From CAYQPF01 sp964419225 (GTDB taxonomy: Bacteria > Cloacimonadota > Cloacimonadia > Cloacimonadales > CAYQPF01), in contig CAYQPF010000032.1 of assembly GCA_964419225.1 (NCBI GenBank), positions 1 through 37,302 on the forward strand: 37,302 nucleotides of DNA, in the 5' to 3' direction. The position numbers and the translations under genes are program-made. Positions 14,399 to 23,818 of the stretch are shown here, in pieces. The stretch's first letter is position 1; each line of letters starts with the position of its first letter. Below the pieces are notes generated by a model. It made no database searches and had not been told where the DNA came from. It saw only the letters and a program-made list of their open reading frames with translations.

Positions 14399-16807
14399 CT
14401 ATCTTAGCAAGGCAATTTTTCCTCTTATTGTTGCATTGAGCGAATTCTTGATAATAAAAAGATAGATTCCTGAAGAGCATTTTTTTCCTTTTTCATTATT
14501 TCCTGTCCAGCTAAATTGTTTATATTTGTCCAATTCAAGTTTTACCACCAAATCTCCACTAAGATCAAAGATACTGCAAGTTGTAAAATCTCCTGAAAAA
14601 TCTGCATTATTATTACTAATAATGACTGTGCTTTCACCATTATCGTTTTTAGGTTTTTGTTTTTTCTCAGGATAGAAAGGATTGGGATAGACCCGCACAC
14701 TCTGATATTTGTCAAAAGAAGGTTCCGGGGTACCAATTTCAACAGAATTGAGTCCAATTGGTGTTCCAATAAAAAGAATTCCGTTATGCTGAGAATAAGT
14801 TAAACATGTTATATTATCAGACAACAAAGGGCAGTTTGCTTTATTAAAATTAGTAAATCTTTCTGTTGTTAAATCATAACAAGTTATGCCTTGTGTTTCA
14901 GATCCAATCCATACTCTGCCATAAGCATCAATATCCAGACAGGTAGGCACTGTGCTGTTTGATCCGAAAATTCGTTCTTCGTCGATATAATAATAGACAT
15001 TAGTTAGTTCACTTTCCCAAACAGAATCTTTCCATGTTCTTCGCTTAATGTCCCTGTCATATTTGTACCAATATGAACCATCATACATGAAAACACCTTT
15101 ATCAGTGGCAAACCAGGTTTGTTCAACATCATTAATCGTATATGATTCGATATCATAAACAAAGCAGGTTCGCAATTCGGATGCTGTAGGCGTTTCCCAG
15201 TAAGCTCCATAAAGAGACGGTGTTTTATCCAACCTTGTCCATATCGCTATTCCATTTGAACTGCTTGAGAAGAAGATCCTGCTGTTGCTTTTGTGGATTG
15301 CATATACCTCATGATTTTGATCTCCATAAACTCGAAAAGATCCTACTTTTACGAGATGATCATTGAATATATAGACTGAATCAGTAATAGCACTTACATA
15401 GATAGTAGTGTCATTAATAGCTTGAATATTGGAGAAACAAAGTGCTCCTATACCGGAATTATTTTGATTAAAGACATTCCATTGTTCTCCGTTAGGAGTT
15501 GCTTTCAAAACACTAAACCCGTTTTGCCAGCCCATTTCGCCTGTATAAGCAGTGTACCAGGAGCCAAACCATTTTCTGTTTTGTTCGTCTATACCGATTG
15601 TATAAATATTGTCACTATGCAGATCACTGTTTTGAGCGGTATAGTTAGTCCAAACATCGCCATCAAAACAAGACACTCCTCTGGTTCCTTGAGCAGTATA
15701 ACCGGCTTGACGGGATCCATTGGCCACCCATATTTTGTTTTCCTTATCAATTTTAACTGTTTTTACAAAATTAGCGACCATACAATTGGAAGAAAAATTA
15801 ATCCATATATTATGATAAAATGTATAAAAACCATCACCCCAACACAAAGCTAAAACCCGATTATCAATTTCCTGAAAACGGTATATGGCTTTGTCTGTAA
15901 GACCTGCCTGATTTTTACGCCAGGAAAGTGTATCAGCATTGGAATTGTACTTTCTGATCAGAAGATTGGAATCATTCTTTACCCGCATTTCGTCTTCAAT
16001 CCATTCTCCATAAGAAACCCATAAATTGTCCTGAGAATCACCGAGTAAATTTAAAATATGGAGATTTGTTTCTAAGGTTTCACTTTGAGGTGAAATTGTA
16101 GAAAAATCAAAAGTCATAAGTTTATTATTCATTCCTACAACGAGTTTGTTCTTCCAGCTTGCCAGGCTGGTGATGCTTGAATTACCGGAAATATTGTAAT
16201 GTCTCCATAAACTCTGATTATAAAGAGAATCTGCATGAACTCGGATTAGATCATGTTCGGTAGCAATATTCAGATAATTATCCGGAGTTACAATGAGGTC
16301 ATTGATAATCCCAGTATTAAGTTCTACTGAGTTTTCATCATAATTTTTCAAGAACAAAGGAATTGGAAGTTCGGGAGAGTTAATAAAGACAGATAGTCCT
16401 TTAGTCGTTACAATGTAGAATTTGTCGCCGTTAAAAACAATTTTTCGGGTTTGATTTGAAAGCAAACCACTTGTTTCTGTGATAGGAATTCTAAAATCCG
16501 TGCCATCAAAAATATCAACACCGTTTTGATTTGTACAAATCAAAACCGTGTTCGTATTTGGGTCTGTTGTTATGAAACGCAGATTTGAAGCAGAAAGGCC
16601 ATCAATATTTGTCATGGTTTTCAAAAACTGATGTTGCTCAAGATTATAGATCAACATACCACCGCTGGTTGATAAATAGTAATTATCACCAAGTTTAGTC
16701 ATCGCTGACACATGACTGGTGTTCGTATAGATATTCCAGTTTTTGACAGCCAATAATGATCCAGCCAGGCAACACATCAGGAACAGAGAAAGGTAAACTT
16801 TTTTCAT
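14399..16807 (-). CDS. Secreted PorZ-like beta-propeller protein with C-terminal sorting domain
   Basis: 802 residues. Signal peptide about 1-20 (YLSLFLMCCLAGSLLA). Mature protein starts KNWNIYTNTSHVSAM, much like the opening of PorZ and the 'two-component regulator propeller' repeats. Repeated blade motifs run to about residue 690: GMLIYNLEQHQF, GLSASNLRFITTD, NGVDIFDGT, GLSVF, RKWFGSWY, TWFATDKGVFMYDGSYWYKY, RVWIGSETQGITCYD. A sorting domain follows (VRVYPNPFYPEKK, CSIFDLSGDLV, SSGIYLFII, RGKIALLR). PorZ of Porphyromonas is 776 residues, has two propellers plus such a domain, and delivers anionic LPS to the PorU sortase. Here the ATG overlaps the stop of a WecA-like gene (ATGA), tying it to polysaccharide synthesis. 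Other secreted propeller proteins share this layout, so PorZ orthology is unproven. It lacks the 3' element found after the other three sorting-domain genes. Confidence 0.8.
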   Translation of the reverse strand: MKKVYLSLFLMCCLAGSLLAVKNWNIYTNTSHVSAMTKLGDNYYLSTSGGMLIYNLEQHQFLKTMTNIDGLSASNLRFITTDPNTNTVLICTNQNGVDIFDGTDFRIPITETSGLLSNQTRKIVFNGDKFYIVTTKGLSVFINSPELPIPLFLKNYDENSVELNTGIINDLIVTPDNYLNIATEHDLIRVHADSLYNQSLWRHYNISGNSSITSLASWKNKLVVGMNNKLMTFDFSTISPQSETLETNLHILNLLGDSQDNLWVSYGEWIEDEMRVKNDSNLLIRKYNSNADTLSWRKNQAGLTDKAIYRFQEIDNRVLALCWGDGFYTFYHNIWINFSSNCMVANFVKTVKIDKENKIWVANGSRQAGYTAQGTRGVSCFDGDVWTNYTAQNSDLHSDNIYTIGIDEQNRKWFGSWYTAYTGEMGWQNGFSVLKATPNGEQWNVFNQNNSGIGALCFSNIQAINDTTIYVSAITDSVYIFNDHLVKVGSFRVYGDQNHEVYAIHKSNSRIFFSSSSNGIAIWTRLDKTPSLYGAYWETPTASELRTCFVYDIESYTINDVEQTWFATDKGVFMYDGSYWYKYDRDIKRRTWKDSVWESELTNVYYYIDEERIFGSNSTVPTCLDIDAYGRVWIGSETQGITCYDLTTERFTNFNKANCPLLSDNITCLTYSQHNGILFIGTPIGLNSVEIGTPEPSFDKYQSVRVYPNPFYPEKKQKPKNDNGESTVIISNNNADFSGDFTTCSIFDLSGDLVVKLELDKYKQFSWTGNNEKGKKCSSGIYLFIIKNSLNATIRGKIALLR

Positions 16808-17853
16808 TTAAAAAACTCCTTTTTGTAAAAAAAGTAGAAAATTATACTCATTAGAATTACAAGAAATACTAAAGCCAGGATATAAACATTCTTATCAGCA
16901 AAGGAAAATCCAAAAGCAATCATCCCAAATAGAAAAGTTATAAAGTATCCAAGCAGACAAATGGTTTTTTGGGAAAACCCTAAGGCCAGCATTTTGTGAT
17001 GTAAATGTTCTTTATCAGCTTCAAAAATATTCTTTTTATTTTTGAGTCGGCGAAGGATAGTAAGTACAATATCAAGTATGGGGATTATCAGAGAGATGAT
17101 GGGAATTAACAGGGTTATTGCAGCAATTCCTTTGTATTGGGTTGTACCTACGATATTGATAGATGCAATCATAAAGCCCAGAAACAGACTCCCCGTATCC
17201 CCCATGAAGATTTTGGCAGGATAGAAATTGTATCTTAAAAAAGCAAGACAGCTACCCATCAACATCAAAGCACTCAATAGTACTAATTGATTATTACTGG
17301 TAAATCCCATAAATGCCATTACAGTACTTACAATTAAAATTATTCCGGCTGCTAATCCGTCTATACCATCAATAAAATTTATGGCATTCATGACAATTAA
17401 ATACCAGAACACAGTTAAAGGATAAGCTAAATAATCGAGATAGATTTCCCCGCCAAAGGGATTGGTAAGAATTGTTATTTTATATCCCCCCCAGTACATA
17501 TAAGATGCTACAATAATTTGTGTGACCAGCTTATATCTGGCTATTATCGATTTCTTATCATCCCACAAACCTAAAAGTGTGATTAAAACACTTCCAAAAA
17601 TCAAGGGAAGACCAAATTGGTTTATCAAAGGATTTGCATTTGTTAACACTAATATAATTAATCCTAAAATGATCGGCAAGGCCATAGATAACCCTCCGGC
17701 CACAGGAATACTCTCTTTATGGATTGATCTTTGATTTGGAATGGCTACTAATGAGATTTTTTTGGCAAAAATAATGTTCAAAGGTACTAAATAGTACGTT
17801 AGAATTAAAGGTATTATAAAGCTAAACAAAAACAGGAAAAAGTTGCTAGTCAT
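16804..17853 (-). CDS. WecA/TagO/MraY-family undecaprenyl-phosphate sugar-1-phosphate transferase
   Basis: 349 residues from the ATG at 17853, which has an AGGAAG site and an 8-base overlap with the gene before; a longer start at 17886 would overlap it by 41 bases. About ten or eleven membrane helices. Catalytic motifs of the superfamily are clear: GLWDDKKS (acidic pair binding Mg2+), MNAINFIDGIDGLAAG, IFMGDTGSLFLG, and the cytoplasmic basic loop EADKEHLHHKML. The enzyme moves a UDP-sugar phosphate onto undecaprenyl phosphate, starting O-antigen, enterobacterial common antigen or similar glycans. WecA or TagO-type is favoured over MraY by the HLHH loop and by the neighbouring glycosyltransferases. 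Sugar specificity cannot be read from the sequence. Confidence 0.9.
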   Translation of the reverse strand: MTSNFFLFLFSFIIPLILTYYLVPLNIIFAKKISLVAIPNQRSIHKESIPVAGGLSMALPIILGLIILVLTNANPLINQFGLPLIFGSVLITLLGLWDDKKSIIARYKLVTQIIVASYMYWGGYKITILTNPFGGEIYLDYLAYPLTVFWYLIVMNAINFIDGIDGLAAGIILIVSTVMAFMGFTSNNQLVLLSALMLMGSCLAFLRYNFYPAKIFMGDTGSLFLGFMIASINIVGTTQYKGIAAITLLIPIISLIIPILDIVLTILRRLKNKKNIFEADKEHLHHKMLALGFSQKTICLLGYFITFLFGMIAFGFSFADKNVYILALVFLVILMSIIFYFFYKKEFFK

Positions 17854-18976
17854 AGAGCTTCCTGTACTGATTGATAAAACTCTCATAAGTAAAGCTGGAA
17901 GCTTGTATTCTTAATGCTTCTTTTCCCATTAATTCTCCTTTTCCTCTATCCTCAGACATTTCAAGCAAGATCTCTTCCAGTTTCTCCAGATCCAATAAAG
18001 ATACCAGATATCCGTTTACTCCATCTTCAACCAACTCCACATTACCCGTAACTTTCGAAGCAACTATCGGTAATCCGCAGGCCATCGCTTCCAAAATAGC
18101 TATTGATAATCCTTCATTGAGGGAGAAGATCAAGAACAAATCCATTTCTTTTAGCCAGGCTTTGACATTTAACTGCCAGCCAGGCAAGAAAATTCTCTCT
18201 TGCAAACTGTTTTTCCTGACCAAATCTACACATTCTGTGAAGTATTCCCCTTCACCTATAATTATAAACTTTATATGTGGATTTTTGTTACATAGATTAA
18301 TTGCTGTTTTTATCGTTTGAAGGGAATTTTTTTGTTTACACAACCTCTGCACTGAACCTATAACATAATCGTTTTCCTGCTTAAATGCTTTAAAACTAAT
18401 AAGTTCAGGGGTCGGATACTCACTGTTTTCCAGTTTGGCAACATTTATCCCATTATAGATAGTCCGGGATTTTTCTTTGCTTGAAATACCGTATTTAAGA
18501 GCAAAATCTCGATCCTGTTTGTTTACAAAAACCATTTCATCGCAGAATCTGGCCCCAATAAATTCCATGATAATGTAAAACAACCGCACCACTAAAGGCT
18601 GTTCAGGTTTGAAAGAAAATCCGTGGACCGTGTGGATTACTTTCGGTACTCCGGCTAATCTTGCTGCAATTCTGCCTAAAAGCCCCGTTTTAGAAGAGTG
18701 TGTATGCACTATATCATATTTGCCTTTTTTGAAGATACTAAGAAGCTCAAAAAATGCCCATAGGTCTAAAATAGATAAATCTCTTACCAGATGTTTTACT
18801 TCCACATGTTTGAAGCCTAATTCTTTTACCTTGGAAACTAAGGGTCCGCCTGCTTTTGAGGCCATTGTTATCTCATACTTGTCCGGGTCAAGCCCGGTTA
18901 AGATATCCAGGGAGACATTCTGTACACCGGACAACAATGGTAATAATTGTAAATGTAGTAGTTTAATTTTTCTCAT
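17846..18976 (-). CDS. Glycosyltransferase family 4
   Basis: 376 residues with the GT-B fold. N-terminal acceptor half includes LHLQLLPLLSGVQNVSLDIL and IVHTHSSKTGLLGRIAARLAG; the nucleotide-sugar half includes YVIGSVQRLCKQKN, FIIIGEGEYF and the EGLSIAILEAMACGLPIVAS motif holding the E-x7-E pair. It probably adds the second or a later sugar to the lipid-linked glycan at the inner face of the membrane. The gene overlaps its upstream neighbour by 14 bases and its downstream neighbour by 8, showing a tight operon. Donor and acceptor are unknown. Confidence 0.9.
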   Translation of the reverse strand: MRKIKLLHLQLLPLLSGVQNVSLDILTGLDPDKYEITMASKAGGPLVSKVKELGFKHVEVKHLVRDLSILDLWAFFELLSIFKKGKYDIVHTHSSKTGLLGRIAARLAGVPKVIHTVHGFSFKPEQPLVVRLFYIIMEFIGARFCDEMVFVNKQDRDFALKYGISSKEKSRTIYNGINVAKLENSEYPTPELISFKAFKQENDYVIGSVQRLCKQKNSLQTIKTAINLCNKNPHIKFIIIGEGEYFTECVDLVRKNSLQERIFLPGWQLNVKAWLKEMDLFLIFSLNEGLSIAILEAMACGLPIVASKVTGNVELVEDGVNGYLVSLLDLEKLEEILLEMSEDRGKGELMGKEALRIQASSFTYESFINQYRKLYD

Positions 18977-21323
18977 ATTTTCTTAAATGTATGTAATTAT
19001 TTAACTTCTTCGCCTGATTCTCTCTGGAATATGAGGAATCAAAAGTGTAGTTGTTGTTATTTTGTTGCTCGAGTAAAGTAAAAAGAGCTTTCAAAGTTTG
19101 TTTAATACTACCCACATCTTCCATGGGACAAATCAGATCATGTCCATTTTGTTTGAGGATTATCGCAGCTTCGCTGTCAAAGGGGATCATTGCTAAAATT
19201 GGTCTTTGTGCTCTGATATATTCCAGAAGTTTTCCTGTTAATACACCCTTTCCGTTGGTAGTAGGAATGAAAAGCAATAGGGCAGCACTTTGGAGAAGTA
19301 GCTCAATAGCTTTTTGATGTTCGACTTGAGGAATAACTTCCAGGTATTCTTTTAAATCCGGAGCATTGAGAATCTGTTGAACTTCGATGTAGTAATTGCC
19401 TACAAATTGAAACTTAATCCAGGCAGGAATAGTGCCTTCAGAACTTAATTCTCTGACAGCCTGGCAAAAATATTCGGCAGTTCTGTCAGTATAGAAATTC
19501 CCCAAATACCGGATATATTTAATATCATCTCCTTGGCAGGCTTTACTCGAAAAATCTTTTTCATCCCAGCCATTATAGAGAACAAGTGATTTGGGTTCGA
19601 TCTCTTTTCCGAAAGCAGAGATCAGTTCCTGTCTCATCTGTTCAGAAACGGTTGAGACAATATGTGCATTTTTAAGAATTTTGTGTTCAAAATATTTATT
19701 TATCCAGGCTCTTAAACCTGTGAGTTTGAAATCAGTGTTGAGTGTCCAATGATCTCGGTAATCTACAATAAAAGGAGTTCCAGTCAGAAGGTTCAAAATA
19801 TATATACTGATGACAGAGGAAAAGGGTCCACCGGTAACCATCAGATAATCGTAATTATTTTTGTAACACAGGTGTAGTCCCTTGATTATAGTAAAAGGCA
19901 TCCAGCCCGTTTTATCATCGATCAGGAAAAAGGATTTTATAAAATCCTTAACCTTACCGGAAGTGTTAAAATAAAGTTTCTCCTGAGCTTTTTTATCCGG
20001 CAGCAGCTGTTTGATTAAACTCATGGGATCAATGGATCTGGTAGGATAAATTTTATTACAATGGGTTTCACTAAGTAATTTTTGATCCATAGAATGATAT
20101 AAGATATCTTTCACTGTGATCACATCAATTTCCCAGCCTAAATCAGTCAAATAGGTGGCCAGTTTGGCAGGTCTTTGGACAGCTGGACCTCCTAAAGGCG
20201 GAAAGAAATAGGCAGTTAAAAGCATCTTTTGAGGGTTATGTAATATTTCATGCAATTTTTTCTCTTCCTTTTCCCAGTTGAGCTCATTCCGGACAATATC
20301 TTTGGCAGTGGCAGACATTTTTTGATATGCGTTAAGATCCATTTCGAGTAAGTCCTGCATCGTTTGCATTAAATCCTTAGTAGTATAATTAATGAATTTG
20401 CCGACAAATGACTTCCTTAACAATTCCTGTAAGATTGGGAAATCATTACCAATAACCGGAAGCCCTTGCTGCAGATATTCAATCAACTTCAAAGGTATAG
20501 CTTTTTGATATCTGGTTATACCAGGGTTTAGGAAACAAATTCCAAAACGGGACTTTTGCAAATACTCTTTTACTTTTTCGTACTCAACCCATGTTTGATG
20601 TAGTATATGTTTTTCCAGTTGCTGCTTTGCAATATATTCTGTATATTTACTTTGGTCTTCATTTGTTTTGAAACTTCCTACAAACAGAACTTTCAGAGCA
20701 GGAAATTTTCTTTTAAGAACTTCTACAGCTTTCAGGATCTTGAAAATTCCTCGATCCTTACTCATTCCCCCGACATAAATAAAATCAAACTCTTTATCCA
20801 GAGGAGGCAATGTTTCCACTTCTCCCGCAGGATAATTGCTGCATATTATCGTCTTTGGATTCGCCTGCAGTAAATGATCGCGATGCAGATTATTCACAGC
20901 CAGTACCCAGTCACATTTTTTGATCAAAGAGCATTCCAGACTCCAGTACAATTTGTACATCAGCCCTCTGCCTATCGTAAATTTCTCACAGAAAGCATCA
21001 GCAAAAAATTCATGACAATCATATACTAAAGAAATAGGCGAGATGAATTTTAATAAAACCCCCACCAAAAGAGTCAGAGGTTCAACACAGATCACCAGAT
21101 CAGGCTGCATTTTGCGAACTTCTGTGAAGAGGTTCTTTAAAATCGAGATTTTTCCTTTTGCTTCTATTTGCACAATATTAATTATCGGATTCAAAGATTG
21201 GTGTGAAGGTGATAAAGGTGATAAAAGAGAAACCTGATTAGACTTGCTCAAAGATAACCCAATTTTATAAAAAAGACGGGAATCATGGGGATTATGACTA
21301 TTAGTAATAATCGCGATCTTCAT
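18963..21323 (-). CDS. Tandem glycosyltransferase: two GT4-type modules in one chain
   Basis: 786 residues made of two full GT-B enzymes. Module 1 (about 1-365): MKIAIITNSHNPHDSRLFYK, LVYDCHEFFADAF, DFIYVGGMSKDRGIFKILKA, PLKLIEYLQQGLPVIGND. Module 2 (about 367-786): MLLTAYFFPPLGGPAVQRPAKLATYL, PFIVDYRDHW, YIRYLGNFYTDRTAEYF, GKLLEYIRAQRPILAMIP. The junction (HNPQKMLLTAYFFPP) has almost no linker. Module 2 starts with a methionine as if it were once a separate gene, so the fusion may be an old stop-codon loss. Both are probably cytoplasmic and act on the same lipid-linked glycan in sequence. It starts after AAGGAG and is the first gene of the operon ending at 14028. Confidence 0.85.
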   Translation of the reverse strand: MKIAIITNSHNPHDSRLFYKIGLSLSKSNQVSLLSPLSPSHQSLNPIINIVQIEAKGKISILKNLFTEVRKMQPDLVICVEPLTLLVGVLLKFISPISLVYDCHEFFADAFCEKFTIGRGLMYKLYWSLECSLIKKCDWVLAVNNLHRDHLLQANPKTIICSNYPAGEVETLPPLDKEFDFIYVGGMSKDRGIFKILKAVEVLKRKFPALKVLFVGSFKTNEDQSKYTEYIAKQQLEKHILHQTWVEYEKVKEYLQKSRFGICFLNPGITRYQKAIPLKLIEYLQQGLPVIGNDFPILQELLRKSFVGKFINYTTKDLMQTMQDLLEMDLNAYQKMSATAKDIVRNELNWEKEEKKLHEILHNPQKMLLTAYFFPPLGGPAVQRPAKLATYLTDLGWEIDVITVKDILYHSMDQKLLSETHCNKIYPTRSIDPMSLIKQLLPDKKAQEKLYFNTSGKVKDFIKSFFLIDDKTGWMPFTIIKGLHLCYKNNYDYLMVTGGPFSSVISIYILNLLTGTPFIVDYRDHWTLNTDFKLTGLRAWINKYFEHKILKNAHIVSTVSEQMRQELISAFGKEIEPKSLVLYNGWDEKDFSSKACQGDDIKYIRYLGNFYTDRTAEYFCQAVRELSSEGTIPAWIKFQFVGNYYIEVQQILNAPDLKEYLEVIPQVEHQKAIELLLQSAALLLFIPTTNGKGVLTGKLLEYIRAQRPILAMIPFDSEAAIILKQNGHDLICPMEDVGSIKQTLKALFTLLEQQNNNNYTFDSSYSRENQAKKLNNYIHLRKYEKN

Positions 21324-21470
21324 TAATTCTCCTTTAACAAAATTGGGTTAAGGCTTTGGTTTGTAAGGTGTTGTTACAAAGCCATGTGCTTCTACCCAAA
21401 GGGAACATAACCTTATAATTAGTTTGCTTGTAAAGTAAATTATTTCTTGGGTCTGACTTAATCCTCAAGT

Positions 21471-22760
21471 TCAATCTTTTTTTAGGTCTTTTCTCTTCTG
21501 CCATTCTTCTTCAACAAAGCCCTTCATACTGAAACTGAGTGAGGGATTATCACTTTTGCGATACTCATAATCCTTTATCCGGCTGTCACCAATGTTGATT
21601 ATACCTTCTCCGAACTTGAGTTTGAGATTATCCACAGATTCTGCAATTTTCTTCTGTTTTTCGTTTTCCTCAAATAACTTGTATTGATCCACTTCCTTAT
21701 CAAATTTTAAACTGCTTAGGCCCACACCTAACAATCTGACTTTGAAATCCTGCGTATAATTCAGGTCGAACAGTTTTTCAACTTCCAGAAAAATGTCATG
21801 ATCATAGAAAATATGTTTATCGAGATGTTTTTGTACGGTATGAGTCTCAAAGTTCTCTAATCTTAAAACAATATGTATAGTTTTACCTTCGGCATGTTTC
21901 TTCCTCAATCTGAAACCAACCTTATTAACTAATGACAAGAGAACTTTTTTCAAATACTCTCTGTTACCGGTAGGGTGATAAAGAGTGGTCTCATTACTGA
22001 TGGATTTGGGAGGAGAAGTATTTTCCATAGACACAACAACATCCGAAGAATGATTCAGTATTTCCGTCATTTGGTAACCATATTTCCCGAATTTAGCAAT
22101 GAGAACTTCTTTGGGGCAATTCAAAAGCTGGCGGGTTGTGAAGATTCCCAATTGATTCAACCTTTCCTCTGTCTTCTTACCTATTCCAAAAATACTTCCC
22201 ACCGGCAATTTATCAATTATGCCATCAACATTATTCTCGTCTATAATAAATAGCCCGTTTGGTTTGGCAAGTTTACTGCCCAGCTTGGCTAATACTTTAT
22301 TTTTGGCTATCCCGACGGAACAGGGCAGGTCGGTAACTTCCTTTATCGCTCTGCGTAATTCTTCACCCAATGCTCTTTTTGAGCCGTACAAATGGATTGA
22401 GCCTGAGACATCCAGGAACATTTCATCGATAGAGAAGGACTCTACAATGGGAGTAAATCTATAACAAATATCGAGTACCTGAGCTGAGATCTGAACATAT
22501 TTCCTGTGATTCCCTGCTATATATATTCCATGAGGACATAATTTGCGTGCTTCCATTACAGACATCCCGGAGTGGCAGCCATAAATGCGTGCTTCATAAG
22601 AACAGGTTGTAACGACACCCTTCGAGGGATGTGTTCCTGCTATTAAAACAGGTTTCCCGCGTAATTCCGGGTTGTCCCGCTGTTCGACAGAGGCAAAAAA
22701 GGCATCCATATCGATGAGTGCCAACACTTTTTCCTTAGGCTGAAATTCAGATTCTATCAT
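21471..22760 (-). CDS. dinB: DNA polymerase IV (Y-family)
   Basis: 429 residues, slightly longer than the usual 350-420. Catalytic carboxylates are in LIDMDAFFASVEQ (Asp17) and ESFSIDEMFLDVS; thumb helix-hairpin-helix around LPVGSIFGIGKKTEERLNQLG; little finger follows (ISNETTLYHPTGNREYLKK, VRLLGVGLSSL). It copies past DNA lesions and is error-prone. The extra C-terminal tail (after INIGDSRIKDYEYRKSD) may carry a sliding-clamp contact, but I see no certain clamp motif. It stands alone, about 150 bases upstream of the polysaccharide operon, with the dispersed repeat behind its 5' end. No SOS box is recognisable. Confidence 0.95.
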   Translation of the reverse strand: MIESEFQPKEKVLALIDMDAFFASVEQRDNPELRGKPVLIAGTHPSKGVVTTCSYEARIYGCHSGMSVMEARKLCPHGIYIAGNHRKYVQISAQVLDICYRFTPIVESFSIDEMFLDVSGSIHLYGSKRALGEELRRAIKEVTDLPCSVGIAKNKVLAKLGSKLAKPNGLFIIDENNVDGIIDKLPVGSIFGIGKKTEERLNQLGIFTTRQLLNCPKEVLIAKFGKYGYQMTEILNHSSDVVVSMENTSPPKSISNETTLYHPTGNREYLKKVLLSLVNKVGFRLRKKHAEGKTIHIVLRLENFETHTVQKHLDKHIFYDHDIFLEVEKLFDLNYTQDFKVRLLGVGLSSLKFDKEVDQYKLFEENEKQKKIAESVDNLKLKFGEGIINIGDSRIKDYEYRKSDNPSLSFSMKGFVEEEWQKRKDLKKD

Positions 22761-22853
22761 GATTATATTCTATCCAGCAGGGCAATTCAGTCAATAACAA
22801 AAAGTTAAGTCAAAAATTATAATTTTGAGCATAAAGAGGTTAAAGAATTTAGA

Positions 22854-23068
22854 AAACCCGCAGGCAAGTATTAGGGAAAGAGTGGGCAGGGTAGAGTCGG
22901 CAGGGGGCAGTGGGTGTTATTGACTTAAGCCTGTCATCTGTAAAGAATCCATCTTCATCAGATCTCAATTAACTGAATACATGTTATCTGCAAACCGATT
23001 TTTTTCTTTTCCTGCTGCCCACTGCACTGCACACTGTCCACTGATTGCCCTCTTCATCCTTGGTGTTC
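22854..23068 (-). repeat. Dispersed intergenic repeat, copy B (215 bp)
   Basis: Reverse-complement partner of copy A at 2513-2813, without its extra 90 bp. It lies in the 505-bp gap 22761-23265 between dinB and the acetyltransferase gene. No gene is supported in that gap, and I see nothing else in 22761-22853 or 23069-23265 beyond AT-rich sequence. Confidence 0.85.
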
Positions 23069-23265
23069 AATTTATGTTCTGTAAGATTTACTTATTGTTA
23101 ATGTGAGAGAAAGAATATTGTTTCTCTGAAATGACCTGCTTTCAGAATGACTGTCTTTTGGACATGACAAAGCAAAAGACAACTTTTCATTTGTGAAATC
23201 CCAAAACCAAATCTTCTGAGACTCAATTAGTTGAAATATTTATTCCAAAAAAGCAAAAGGTTGTT

Positions 23266-23733
23266 CTACCGAGGATTCACAGCGATTGAAGGATAATATC
23301 TTTCCTCATCAGAAGTGATTTGTGCACCCAGTTTTTCCCAGATCTTCAGAGAGGCTGTGTTATTTTTCAGGATAGTGCTTTGCAAGTATTTTAGGCCTTT
23401 GCCTTTGGCAATACCCAGAATGAGAAGAAATGCTCTGGTGGCAAAACCTTTTCCTCTTTGGTTACTTGTTATCCAATAACCGGTTCTTGCTTTACCTTCA
23501 GATTCTTCGATATGACTTAAAGATATTTGCCCGATTACTGAATTATCCAGCAAAATGGCATAACAGAGCGATTTGGTTTTTGTTTCCCACTCAGTGATTC
23601 TCTGCAGGTAATCTGAGGCATTGAAAGATTCATTCTGCCAGTTCATTTCAGTTCGCAGAATTTTGTCTGAATTCATAATTACGATCATTTCCTGAGCGAT
23701 TGGTCTGTTGATTCTTGCTATTGATATGAGCAT
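23266..23733 (-). CDS. GNAT-family N-acetyltransferase
   Basis: 155 residues from the ATG at 23733, chosen because ISIARINRPIAQEM is the usual first strand of the fold. Earlier starts at 23757 (ATG) and 23781 (TTG, inside the hairpin repeat) add residues without homology, and none has a clear ribosome site. The acetyl-CoA site is QRGKGFATRAFLLIL (the R/Q-x-x-G-x-G/A type), followed by LKYLQSTILKNNTASLKIWEKLGA. It resembles RimJ/RimL-like acetyltransferases of ribosomal proteins or small amines, but the substrate is unknown. It follows pgk after the 26-nt hairpin. Confidence 0.82.
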   Translation of the reverse strand: MLISIARINRPIAQEMIVIMNSDKILRTEMNWQNESFNASDYLQRITEWETKTKSLCYAILLDNSVIGQISLSHIEESEGKARTGYWITSNQRGKGFATRAFLLILGIAKGKGLKYLQSTILKNNTASLKIWEKLGAQITSDEERYYPSIAVNPR

Positions 23734-23773
23734 AATTAAATATTTAAATCCGAACATTGTTGGGTTAATCGTA

Positions 23774-23799
23774 AGGGGCAAATATGATTATTTGCCCCT
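23774..23799 (-). repeat. 26-nt hairpin in the pgk-acetyltransferase spacer
   Basis: AGGGGCAAATA and TATTTGCCCCT form 11-bp arms around a 4-nt loop, about 19 bases after the pgk stop codon. Nearly the same sequence and position as the hairpin after kce at 5276-5303. Confidence 0.8.
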
Positions 23800-23818
23800 G
23801 GTAGAATTAAAATGTTTT

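Noticed and set aside
15422..15853. 143-residue antisense frame in the PorZ-like gene
   Set aside because: Opposite a continuous secreted-protein frame; no homology recognised.
21324..21470. GGCTTTG/CAAAGCC stem in the spacer before the polysaccharide operon
   Set aside because: Only 7 bp with a loop of 18 bases; too weak to call a regulatory structure.
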